This document shows, piece after piece, positions 7,600 through 15,101 of a stretch of DNA of 35,860 bases (its first letter is position 1; each line of letters opens with the position of its first letter). The notes under the pieces were generated by a model that had not been told where the DNA came from, did not search any database, and saw only the letters and a program-made list of their open reading frames with translations. The DNA is from Campylobacteraceae bacterium. GTDB taxonomy: Bacteria; Campylobacterota; Campylobacteria; Campylobacterales; Sulfurovaceae. Position numbers and translations under genes: made by a program. Location of the stretch: assembly GCA_027068975.1 (NCBI GenBank), contig JALXFN010000142.1, positions 1 through 35,860 of the forward strand, given 5' to 3'.

Positions 7600-8764
7600 T
7601 CCATCGTTTGAAGCGTTTATAACAGACAAACCTCTTTACTATAAAGAGATAGACCATGAGCGTGTGCATAAGGCTTATGCACTACTTGAACCCCACATAG
7701 AACAACCTCTGACCATTCATGTAGTGGGAACCAATGGAAAGGGGAGTACAGGTCGAATTATGGCGACACTTTTGCATGAAGCAGGAAAAAGAGTAGGGCA
7801 TTTCTCTTCACCTCATATTATGAAGTTTAATGAGCGTATTTGGTTAGAGGGAAAAGATAGTTCAGATGAGGAGCTAGAAGAGGCTCATACAAAACTCTAT
7901 GCCATTTTAGGGCAAGAGATGTCAGAGAGTTTGAGCTATTTTGAGTATACGACACTTTTGGCTTTTGTAGCTATGGAAAAGTTAGATGTCATGGTACTAG
8001 AAGCTGGGCTTGGTGGGGAATTTGATGCAACAAATGTTTGCTCTAAAGCACTTTCTGTTATTACTCCCATAGGATTTGACCATCAAGACTTTTTGGGCGA
8101 TAGCATAGAGAGTATAGCTAGGACAAAACTGAACTCGATAGAGAAGGAAGTTATTTTAGGCTTACAGGTTTATGATGAGGTTTATCTTATCGCTGATGAA
8201 GTGGCTAAAGAGAAAGGAGCTGTTGTTCATAAGGTAGAGAATAAATCTTATGAACAGTTGTTGGACGTTACGGAAGCTTTAGGTTGGGCAGATTATCTCT
8301 ATGAAAATGCAAAGTTGGCAACTAAAGCTTTAGATATTTTAGCTTTGCCCTATAGATTAGAATCATTAAAAGAGCTTAAAATATTTGGTCGATTTTACCC
8401 ATTACTCCCAAATGTAACTATAGATGTAGGGCATAATCTACTTGGTGCAAAAGCTTTAAAAAGAGCATTAAAGAAAAAGTATAAAGATAAAAAAGTTATT
8501 TTAGTTTATAATACTCTTGATGATAAGGATTATGAATCCATTCTTTTAGAGTTCAAAGAGAGTATAAAGTGTGTTGAATTAATACACATTTCTACAGACA
8601 GAGCTGTAAAAGAGGAGAATTTAAAAGAGGTTTTAAATAAACTAGATATAACTTATAAAAGTTTTGATGGTCTAGACAATAATGAAATCTATTTTGTTTT
8701 TGGCTCTTTTTATGTTGTAGAAGCATTTTTAAAGAAGATTGACTTTAACTTTAAAAAAAAATAA
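7589..8764 (+). CDS. folC: Bifunctional folylpolyglutamate/dihydrofolate synthase
   Basis: A 391-residue Mur-ligase-family enzyme that adds glutamate to folates (and usually to dihydropteroate). Motifs: P-loop GTNGKGST at residues 47-54, FSSPHIMKFNERI, VLEAGLGGEFDATN and TPIGFDHQDFLG, then the C-terminal ligase domain with DVGHNLLGAKAL. The start at 7589 is chosen because AAGGG lies 10 bp upstream; longer in-frame starts would run 45 bp further back into lptE. It overlaps the lptE stop by 11 bp, so the two are coupled. Confidence 0.93.
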   Translation: MKNSPSFEAFITDKPLYYKEIDHERVHKAYALLEPHIEQPLTIHVVGTNGKGSTGRIMATLLHEAGKRVGHFSSPHIMKFNERIWLEGKDSSDEELEEAHTKLYAILGQEMSESLSYFEYTTLLAFVAMEKLDVMVLEAGLGGEFDATNVCSKALSVITPIGFDHQDFLGDSIESIARTKLNSIEKEVILGLQVYDEVYLIADEVAKEKGAVVHKVENKSYEQLLDVTEALGWADYLYENAKLATKALDILALPYRLESLKELKIFGRFYPLLPNVTIDVGHNLLGAKALKRALKKKYKDKKVILVYNTLDDKDYESILLEFKESIKCVELIHISTDRAVKEENLKEVLNKLDITYKSFDGLDNNEIYFVFGSFYVVEAFLKKIDFNFKKK

Positions 8765-8772
8765 ATATTAGA

Positions 8773-8778
8773 TATAAT
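8773..8778 (+). promoter_or_regulatory. Candidate -10 box of the bactofilin gene
   Basis: TATAAT lies directly after folC and 32 bp before the bactofilin ATG; AAGGA is 7 bp before that ATG. The bactofilin gene may thus have its own promoter rather than relying only on read-through from folC. Confidence 0.45.
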
Positions 8779-8810
8779 ACTTATATACTAAGTATTTCAA
8801 AGGAATAAAG

Positions 8811-9230
8811 ATGGCATTTTTTGGTAGAAAGAAAAAGAAAAAAGCAGCTCCTATTAGTTCAGCGAGTATTATTACTCCAGCTACTTCTATTAAAGGTGAG
8901 ATTCGTTGTGAAGGTAACATTCTTTTAAATGGAGACTTTGAGGGAAATATTATTTCACAAAGTGAAGTTGTTGTGGGGAAAAGTGGACGTGTCACTGGTG
9001 AGATACAAGCCCAAAAACTATTGGTTTCTGGTGAGTTTCGTGGTAATTTTATAGGTGAAGTAATAGATATTATGCCTTATGGTAAAGTTTACGGAGATGT
9101 AAAAGTAAATAATATTATTATTGAGCCAAATGCTGTATTTGAAGGTGAGACAAAAATTGTTACAGGTCGCGTTGAGCGTGATGATATCTCTGATGTTCAT
9201 ATTGTTCAGCCTAAGAAGATTGGCTACTAA
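8811..9230 (+). CDS. Bactofilin (polymer-forming cytoskeletal protein)
   Basis: A 139-residue protein: a lysine-rich N-terminus (GRKKKKKAAP) and then a right-handed beta-helix of repeated short strands with G at turn positions (IKGEIRCEGNILLNGDFEGN, VTGEIQAQKLLVSGEFRGNF), which is the bactofilin domain. Bactofilins assemble nucleotide-free filaments under the membrane; the Helicobacter homologue CcmA sets cell shape with M23 peptidases. No M23 peptidase gene is next to it here. The basic tail may bind membrane or DNA. Confidence 0.88.
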   Translation: MAFFGRKKKKKAAPISSASIITPATSIKGEIRCEGNILLNGDFEGNIISQSEVVVGKSGRVTGEIQAQKLLVSGEFRGNFIGEVIDIMPYGKVYGDVKVNNIIIEPNAVFEGETKIVTGRVERDDISDVHIVQPKKIGY

Positions 9231-9261
9231 ATAGATATAAAATAAATATAAAAAGAATTAA

Positions 9262-12255
9262 ATGAGACAATCTGATGTTTATGAGTATCTTCTCTTAGAA
9301 GATACTCAGCTTAAGAATAAGATGCTATTTGTCTGTAAAAATGACAAAGACGCACAAAAAATTGATGACACGGCTACCCTTCTAAATTATAAAACATTTA
9401 CACTTCCTGACTTACGTTTGAGTACTGGTGATGATTTACGCTCCTTTCAAGTCGAGCTTTACGAGCTTTTAGAAGTACTACATGGTTATTACAGATATGA
9501 TGGTAAAAAAGTTCTGATTTCTCCTCTTCGTACACTGCTGTTACCTCTACCTAAAGAGGAGTTTTTCCCTACTTTAGAGATAGAGTTTGCTTCAACACTT
9601 AATCTTCAAGAGCTAAAAGATAAGCTCTACTATTGGGGGTACCATTTTGTAGATATTGTCACTCAAAAAGGTGAAGTCTCTTTTCGTGGTGATATTTTAG
9701 ATATCTACTCTTTGGGGTCTAATGAAGCTTATCGACTCTCTTTGTTTGATGAAGATGTAGAGAGCATAAGAGCTTTTTCTGTCGATACGCAAAAGAGTGA
9801 CAAGGAAGAAGTGGAGTCTATAGAGATTATTCCTGCACAGTTGGGGCTAAACCAAGAGCAGTATGAGGCTTGGGATAAGCGTGTAAAAGCAAGTTCTCTT
9901 GATAGCTTTGTAAAAGATATAGACTCTTTAGGTTTTTGGTACCTCAATGAACTAGGAGAGAATTACTTAGAAAAATTTGAGATACTTTTAGTAGAAAACA
10001 TAGCAGATGAGCTAGAGGAGATTTACTCTTTAGATGACCCCTTGGTTGATAGAGTAGATTTTAATAAACCACAAATTCCAAAAGCTACCAAATATAGAGA
10101 GTTAGAGGTTATTAACCCAAATGCTATTATTAAATCTAACGCTCAAAAGAAGATAACCCTTGTTGCTAAAAATGAGTCTATTATACGTAGCTCAGAGCTT
10201 CACTCCTTTGAAAATATGGAGTTTGTCTACAAAGATGTAATCGTTAACCTTATCTCGGATGAAGAGGTAATAATCTCTCTCAATAAACCTGTAAAACGTA
10301 AAAAAGTTAAAAAAGCGTCTATTATTTTAGATGAGCTAAAACTTGGCGACTATGTGGTGCATGAAAACCATGGTATAGGGATTTTTAAAGGCGTAGAGAA
10401 GCGTGTGGTTTTAGGCTCAACACGTGAGTTTGTGCTTATCCAATATCAAAATGAAGATTTACTTTTAATTCCTGTAGAGAATCTAAATGTGGTTGACCGA
10501 TTCGTTGCTGACTCTGGTGGTACACCAGTGCTAGACAAAATGGGAAAAGCAAGTTTTAAAAAGCTTAAAGGAAAGGTTAAAGAGAAACTATTTGCCATTG
10601 CCTCTGAAATCATTAACCTCTCTGCTCAACGTCATCTGAAAAAAGGTATAGTACTAAAAAGAGATTTGGTTGACCACCAAATTTTTATGAGTGAAGCAGG
10701 GTTTGTTCATACCGAAGACCAAGAAGATGCTATAAATGCTATGTTAGATGACATGAGTTCTGGAAAAATGATGGACAGACTTCTCAGTGCTGATGTTGGG
10801 TTTGGTAAGACAGAAGTAGCCATGAATGGTATGTTTGTCGCATGGAAAAATGGTTATCAGTCGATGATGGTTGCACCTACTACACTGCTAAGTTCTCAAC
10901 ACTTCAAGAGCATGAAAGAACGTTTTGAAAAGTATGACATAAAGATAGGAAAACTTGACAGATTTACCACAGCAAAAGAGAAAAAAGCACTGCTTGAAGC
11001 CCTAGAAGATGGACGAGTAGATATGGTGGTAGGAACCCATGCACTACTCAAAGCGAAGTTTAAAAATCTAGCGTTTATCATCATAGATGAAGAGCATAAG
11101 TTTGGTGTAAAACAGAAAGAGGCTCTAAAAGAGATAGCCATAAATGTTCACCTGCTCTCTATGTCTGCAACCCCAATTCCTCGTTCACTTAATATGGCAC
11201 TCTCATCGGTTAAAACATTTTCAGAGATTTTAACTCCACCTGTAGAGCGTCAAGGGGTACGAACTTTTGTGAAGTCTTATGATGAAAAAATCATTAAAGA
11301 AGCCATAACAAGAGAGATGAGAAGAGGAGGGCAGATATTTTACGTATTTAACTCCATAGCTCAAATAGAAGAGAAGAGAAAAGTTCTACATGAGCTGATG
11401 CCTAAGCTTAGAATAGCCGTGCTTCACTCTAAGGTTTCTGCTAAACAGACCGAAGAGGAGATGGAGCTGTTTGAAGCAGGAGAGTATGATGTGATGTTGT
11501 CTACTTCCATTGTAGAATCAGGAATCCACATGCCAATGGCAAACACCATGATAGTTGATGGAGCAGATAGGTTTGGTATTGCTGACCTACACCAACTAAG
11601 AGGACGTGTAGGACGTGGTGGAAAAGAGGGTTACTGTTACTTCATGGTTGAAGATAAAGATAGATTAAGTGAAAATGCAAAACGCCGACTTTTAGCCTTA
11701 GAGTCTCATTCAGACTTGGGTTCAGGTGCTGTTCTTGCTTTTCACGACTTAGAGATAAGAGGTGGTGGTAACATCATTGGTGAAGCTCAATCGGGTCACA
11801 TCAAACAGATAGGGTATTCTCTTTACTTACGTATGTTAGAAGATGCCATTAAAGAGTTAAGTGGAACAGCGAACGATGAAGAGGAAGCTTTACAAGTTGA
11901 TATTAAACTCACCATTGATGCCTATTTAAATGAAGAACTCATAGAAGAAGATAGACTAAGACTAGAGTTATATCGTCGTTTATCGCAGTGTAAAACAACA
12001 GGTGAGGTGTATGAGATAGAGACAGAAATAGCCGACCGATTTGGTAAATTAGATACTATTTCAAGACAGTTTATAGATGTTATGGTTATGAAGGTTCTAG
12101 CTCGTGAACAGAAGATTACCAAGATAGCCAATGCTGGGGAGAAAGTATTTATAGAGTTTGCAGATGAGAGCAAAGAGAGACTTTTCTTAAAAGCTTATAC
12201 ACAAGATGATGATGATTTGATAGCTTGTGCTATGGGGTATTTGAAGGGGAAGTAG
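9262..12255 (+). CDS. mfd: Transcription-repair coupling factor
   Basis: A 997-residue protein, shorter than the about 1150 of E. coli Mfd but usual in Campylobacterota. Domains in order: a UvrB-like region (1-300), the RNA-polymerase interaction domain (GDYVVHENHGIGIFKGVEKR, about 360-380), then the helicase core with Walker A ADVGFGKTEVA (about 512), DEEH (about 610), SATPIPRSLNM and QLRGRVGRGG, and a C-terminal TRCF domain. It displaces stalled RNA polymerase and recruits UvrA. The ribosome binding site is weak (AAAAAGAA). It follows bactofilin by 31 bp. Confidence 0.96.
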   Translation: MRQSDVYEYLLLEDTQLKNKMLFVCKNDKDAQKIDDTATLLNYKTFTLPDLRLSTGDDLRSFQVELYELLEVLHGYYRYDGKKVLISPLRTLLLPLPKEEFFPTLEIEFASTLNLQELKDKLYYWGYHFVDIVTQKGEVSFRGDILDIYSLGSNEAYRLSLFDEDVESIRAFSVDTQKSDKEEVESIEIIPAQLGLNQEQYEAWDKRVKASSLDSFVKDIDSLGFWYLNELGENYLEKFEILLVENIADELEEIYSLDDPLVDRVDFNKPQIPKATKYRELEVINPNAIIKSNAQKKITLVAKNESIIRSSELHSFENMEFVYKDVIVNLISDEEVIISLNKPVKRKKVKKASIILDELKLGDYVVHENHGIGIFKGVEKRVVLGSTREFVLIQYQNEDLLLIPVENLNVVDRFVADSGGTPVLDKMGKASFKKLKGKVKEKLFAIASEIINLSAQRHLKKGIVLKRDLVDHQIFMSEAGFVHTEDQEDAINAMLDDMSSGKMMDRLLSADVGFGKTEVAMNGMFVAWKNGYQSMMVAPTTLLSSQHFKSMKERFEKYDIKIGKLDRFTTAKEKKALLEALEDGRVDMVVGTHALLKAKFKNLAFIIIDEEHKFGVKQKEALKEIAINVHLLSMSATPIPRSLNMALSSVKTFSEILTPPVERQGVRTFVKSYDEKIIKEAITREMRRGGQIFYVFNSIAQIEEKRKVLHELMPKLRIAVLHSKVSAKQTEEEMELFEAGEYDVMLSTSIVESGIHMPMANTMIVDGADRFGIADLHQLRGRVGRGGKEGYCYFMVEDKDRLSENAKRRLLALESHSDLGSGAVLAFHDLEIRGGGNIIGEAQSGHIKQIGYSLYLRMLEDAIKELSGTANDEEEALQVDIKLTIDAYLNEELIEEDRLRLELYRRLSQCKTTGEVYEIETEIADRFGKLDTISRQFIDVMVMKVLAREQKITKIANAGEKVFIEFADESKERLFLKAYTQDDDDLIACAMGYLKGK

Positions 12256-12320
12256 GATTTGGATATTTTATTTTATCAAATTCAGATTATTACAAATATT
12301 TTATAGAAAGGATTATAATA

Positions 12321-12797
12321 TTGTTATTTATAAAGAAATTAGTTAATTCTATTCGTCTCTCTTCTCTTAATAAGAAAGCGAATCAAAGAATATTGGATAA
12401 AAGTAGTAAAATTTATGCCTTAGAGCGTTTAAAAGAGATACATAACTATGATTACAGTACTTTTGTTGCAAATTATTATCGTGCTAAAAATTATACTGTT
12501 TGGGAGTACAGTAAAGAGAAAAATCTTATTAATTATGCTCTTAATCTTGTTGTGAAAAGAGAAAAAGATATTTTATTTATCGAGTGTCGAAGTAATGTTA
12601 AAGAGATAACCTTAGAGAATCTTTTGGAGTTTGAGAAAATAGGAACTGAGTTTTTAGACCAATATCGACTTTTTAAAAATTATAATATTCTTTATCTATG
12701 TATCTGTTCTGAAGATAGATTTAGTAAGAAGGCATTAGCGTATATGGCTAATAGTAGTCATATCTCTTATAAGATTTTAAAAGAGTTTGATTCTTAA
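12321..12797 (+). CDS. Mrr/restriction-endonuclease-like fold protein, catalytic residues doubtful
   Basis: A 158-residue protein, mostly helical and basic at the N-terminus. The central part (YDYSTFVANYYRAKNYTVWE, then INYALNLVVKREKDILFIECRS) follows the Mrr-like PD-(D/E)XK pattern, in which a G-x-D-hydrophobic strand is followed by a strand ending in Q/E-x-K. Here the expected Asp appears as Asn (ALNLVV) and the Lys as Arg (ECR), so catalysis may be lost. TTG at 12321 is chosen as start because AAAGGA (12307-12312) lies 8 bp before it; an ATG at 12225 would overlap mfd and has no such site. Function unknown; a DNA-binding or anchoring role is only a guess. Confidence 0.55.
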   Translation: MLFIKKLVNSIRLSSLNKKANQRILDKSSKIYALERLKEIHNYDYSTFVANYYRAKNYTVWEYSKEKNLINYALNLVVKREKDILFIECRSNVKEITLENLLEFEKIGTEFLDQYRLFKNYNILYLCICSEDRFSKKALAYMANSSHISYKILKEFDS

Positions 12798-12923
12798 TAT
12801 AAATCAAGTAAAATACTATAGATTATTTTTTTGTATTTAATCTTGTTTAAAGCCCAATATATAGGGGTTTGTGTAGTGTTTGTGTAACACAATTAAGCCA
12901 CATCTTATAGCTATACTACGCCC

Positions 12924-12969
12924 ATGAGAAAGATATTTTTTTACTCCTATTTTTGGATATCTTTCTCAT
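12924..12969. repeat. Perfect 13-bp inverted repeat with T-rich loop
   Basis: Arms ATGAGAAAGATAT (12924-12936) and ATATCTTTCTCAT (12957-12969) are perfect complements around a 20-bp loop that starts with a T run. There is no T run after the second arm, so it is not a standard terminator on the plus strand. Role unknown. Confidence 0.7.
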
Positions 12970-13088
12970 AAAAGTTTAATCGCTTCTTCTTTATATTTTA
13001 TTCTTTCTAAAGCTCAATAGGCTAGAGAGGAAGCACATAGGAGAATGGGAGTTCTTCTTTATTTCAAAGGTTTCATTTACCTATTTAA

Positions 13089-13122
13089 GTGGGCAATTCT
13101 GCCCACAGTATCTTCTTTTTTT
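13089..13122 (+). terminator. Rho-independent terminator-like hairpin
   Basis: Stem GTGGGCA (13089-13095) pairs with TGCCCAC (13100-13106) around the loop ATTC. A T-rich tract (13111-13122) follows after a 4-base gap. It lies about 300 bp after the Mrr-like gene and just before the xth promoter. Confidence 0.5.
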
Positions 13123-13184
13123 AATCATACACTTTCACTTTTATATAATGTTATAATGCCATAGAAATTTTTAAAGGGTAAAGC

Positions 13185-13858
13185 ATGGCAAAAACTACTT
13201 TCATATAATGGAACGTAAATGGTATACGAGCAGTAGATAAGAAAGAAGCTCTAAAGTGGATAGATAAAGCAGAGGTAGATTTTTTAGGTCTGCAAGAGAT
13301 AAAAGCAGAAGCAGAGCAGATTCCTGAAAGTATTTTTGAGCGTAACTATAAGTTTAAACATATTAACTCTTCATCTAAAAAAGGACAATCAGGTGTGGCA
13401 CTCTACACCGACAAAGAGGGAGAAGCTTTTACTTGTGACCATGTTGACATTTTAAATGAGGGGCGAATTAATGAGTACCATTTTGATAACATCGCTTACT
13501 TCAATGTCTATTTCCCAAATGGTCAACGAAACGAGGAGCGTTTAGAGTATAAGTTGGCATTTTATGAGCGTTTTTTAGAGCATATCTTAGCACTACGCAA
13601 AGAGAGAAAATCCATTATCATTTGTGGTGATGTTAACACAGCTCATCACCCCATAGACTTAGCACGTCCTAAAGCCAATGAAAAAATATCTGCTTTTTTA
13701 CCCATTGAAAGAGAGTGGCAAGAGCTAGAAACGTGGGCTGGAGAATCGACTACTTTTATGTTTCCGATGATTTAAAAGATAAAATTGTTGATGCCGATAT
13801 TTTAGATAAGGTAATGGGTTCTGACCATTGCCCTGTTAAATTGGTTTTAGAGCTTTAA
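13185..13858 (+). pseudogene. xth: Exonuclease III, broken (nonsense codon plus internal deletion)
   Basis: The reading frame begins MAKTTFI and hits TAA at 13206-13208, where family members have Ser (FISWNVNGIRA); one base change (TCA to TAA) explains it. It then continues in frame through WNVNGIRA, FLGLQEIKAE (catalytic Glu), GQSGVAL, ICGDVNTAH and PIEREW. At about 13716-13720 the frame shifts: [19 protein letters not shown] and [14 protein letters not shown] follow in another frame, with about 30 residues missing between EREW and [14 protein letters not shown] is 6 bp before the ATG. Exonuclease III is an AP endonuclease and 3'-5' exonuclease. Two independent lesions make a sequencing error an unlikely sole cause. 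Confidence 0.88.
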
Positions 13859-13933
13859 GTCATGACGGTTGAAGAAAAAAGTACTATAAAAGAGACCATA
13901 GAGCAAGAGCTAAAAAAGTTAGAAGAGCAGATA

Positions 13934-14203
13934 TACCAATACCAGACTATAATACACCATAACAGCAATGCAAAAACAGTGCAATTACTAGGCAAAAAGT
14001 TGTAGGAGCTACTAGTAGCTTTAAAACTTTTTAACGACGTAAGTGTGCTGTTTTTGCATTGCCCTTTGGGTAAACTAGAAAGAGGCAATCTGCAAAGCAT
14101 CTATTTTTCACTTTAGCTACGGCTAGAGTTTCAAAATAGCTACTTCACATCTTACCTCTTTCTAGTTTACTGTTATGGTGTATTATGGTCTGGAATTGGT
14201 ATA
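13934..14203. mobile_element. MITE-like structured insertion element with TA target duplication
   Basis: The element runs from 13934 to 14201, with TA duplicated at 13932-13933 and 14202-14203. Its termini are inverted repeats: 13932-13965 and 14170-14203 match at 32 of 34 positions (both starting TATACCAAT), the outer two bases being the TA. Inside are two more perfect inverted repeats in tandem: CAATGCAAAAACAG (13966-13979) with 14048-14061, and TAAACTAGAAAGAGG (14071-14085) with 14155-14169, separated by the mini-palindrome CCCTTTGGG (14062-14070). There is no transposase; the size, inverted ends and TA duplication resemble MITEs mobilised by IS630/Tc1-mariner transposases. Excision on paper restores the dksA frame exactly. 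Confidence 0.88.
14110..14129 (+). other. Hairpin with UACG tetraloop inside the element
   Basis: ACTTTAGC (14110-14117) pairs with GCTAGAGT (14122-14129), with one G-U pair, around TACG. As RNA this is C(UACG)G, a member of the very stable UNCG tetraloop class. It sits inside an outer stem CTATTTT (14101-14107) with AAAATAG (14133-14139). Such nesting suggests the element folds as RNA. Confidence 0.55.
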
Positions 14204-14610
14204 GCTATTTTAAAAGAGAAAACAAAGCCCATAGCTCCTGACTGTTCGTTAGGTCGTTTAACTCGTGAAGAGGCGATGAATGAACAGATGATGAATAAAA
14301 AAGTTTTAAATGAGTCCACTCTACGGCAAACACGTCTGAAAAATGCTTTAAAACGAGTTGACCATGAGATGTTTGGTATATGTATTGTCTGTGAAGAGTC
14401 CATAGCTATAGGACGAATGTTGGTACGCCCTGAGAGTGTACGTTGTGTGGGGTGTGCTGTTTAAGAAGATAAAAGAATGGCAAGGTACTCTTTTTATTGA
14501 AATGTATCCTATGGTGCTAACGCACTTAAAACATATTGTAATACTAAAGCTCATCAAAACAAAAAAATAAGATTTATAGGGATAAAGGGTGTTTTATATT
14601 TGCTAATATT

Positions 14611-14636
14611 GGGTGCGTTGGAAAACAGCACCCTAC
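14611..14636 (-). repeat. REP-like hairpin with GTAG tetranucleotide
   Basis: GGGTGC (14611-14616) pairs with GCACCC (14628-14633); the inner pair GTT/AAC closes a GGAA loop, with one bulged A. On the minus strand it reads GTAGGGTGC, i.e. GTAG 5' of a hairpin, as in REP sequences mobilised by Y1 REP transposases. No T run follows, so a terminator is less likely. It lies in the 214-bp gap after the broken dksA. Confidence 0.5.
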
Positions 14637-14667
14637 GAAAAAATCACACCATTTAAACATAAGATAG

Positions 14668-14673
14668 TATAAT
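14668..14673 (+). promoter_or_regulatory. -10 box very close to the lipoprotein ATG
   Basis: TATAAT ends 5 bp before the ATG at 14679. A transcript starting 6-8 bp downstream of the box would begin at or next to the ATG, and no ribosome binding site is present. The mRNA may be leaderless. Confidence 0.35.
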
Positions 14674-14678
14674 CTTAA

Positions 14679-15101
14679 ATGAAAATTTTTTTATACCTCA
14701 TTCCTCTAATCTTCTTTGTTGCTTGTGAAGAGAAAGCAACGCCAAGCGTTATTATAAGTTCTGATTTGAAACGCCCTATACATTGTATGAAGCTTAATAA
14801 ATTGGCTGATGATAAAGAGTTGTTAAGTCATTTAGAGAAGCTGTATACTTTTGATGATAGTTGTCCATTGACTTTAACCCTTTCCTCTAAAAAAGATATT
14901 GTCTGTAACAGTACGAACAATATGATGAGTAAAAATATGGGTAAATTCCCAAAAAGTTTTGTTAAGTTAGAGCTTCGTGAAGGTATGAAGGTAGAGTACT
15001 CTTACTATGTTGACCTTTATTCTAATGTGGATGAAGATGATGTAGAAGAGGGGTTTGAACGATTGAAAAAAGATTTGATAATGCCTAAAGGAGCAGAATG
15101 A
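14679..15101 (+). CDS. Small lipoprotein of unknown function
   Basis: A 140-residue protein with a lipoprotein signal peptide (MKIFLYLIPLIFFVACEEK; lipobox FVAC, Cys16). I do not recognise the mature domain. It has four further Cys-containing spots (IHCMKL, DSCPLTL, IVCNST), so disulfides in the periplasm are possible, and an acidic C-terminal part. Its stop overlaps the start of the YmdB-type gene (ATGA), so the two are coupled, but the lipoprotein is extracytoplasmic while its partner is cytoplasmic. Confidence 0.7.
   Translation: MKIFLYLIPLIFFVACEEKATPSVIISSDLKRPIHCMKLNKLADDKELLSHLEKLYTFDDSCPLTLTLSSKKDIVCNSTNNMMSKNMGKFPKSFVKLELREGMKVEYSYYVDLYSNVDEDDVEEGFERLKKDLIMPKGAE

Larger units (their letters stand above)
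12798..13184. other. 387-bp intergenic region with palindromes and a terminator-like hairpin
   Basis: There is no gene. It contains a 13-bp palindrome TTGTGTAACACAA (12880-12892), a long inverted repeat (12924-12969), a terminator-like hairpin (13089-13122) and the promoter and ribosome binding site of the broken xth gene (TATAAT 13152-13157, AAAGGG 13173-13178). Confidence 0.6.
13862..14464 (+). pseudogene. DksA/TraR zinc-finger protein, interrupted by a 270-bp insertion
   Basis: Parts 13862-13933 and 14204-14464 join in frame to give a complete 110-residue protein. The N-terminal coiled coil is EEKSTIKETIEQELKKLEEQ, then IAILKEKTKPIAPDCSLGRL at the join, and then a C4 zinc finger, CIVC and CVGC, 17 residues apart. 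This is the small DksA/TraR class that binds the RNA polymerase secondary channel. The insertion (next entry) adds 268 bp plus a duplicated TA; the first part now runs into the element and stops at 14003-14005 after 47 codons. A fragment from ATG 14276 (62 residues, with the zinc finger) is still open but lacks the coiled coil. The start lies 3 bp after the xth stop. Confidence 0.88.

Noticed and set aside
12225-12320. ATG start of the Mrr-like gene at 12225
   Set aside because: It would overlap the end of mfd by 31 bp without a ribosome binding site, whereas TTG at 12321 has AAAGGA at good spacing.
13966-14061. Hairpin structures considered as a Rho-independent terminator or attenuator of dksA
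   Set aside because: The structure lies wholly within the inserted element, and its removal restores the gene; no T run follows the stems.
14276-14464. The 62-codon frame with the zinc finger as an independent small gene
   Set aside because: It is the in-frame C-terminal part of the interrupted DksA/TraR gene and has no ribosome binding site of its own.
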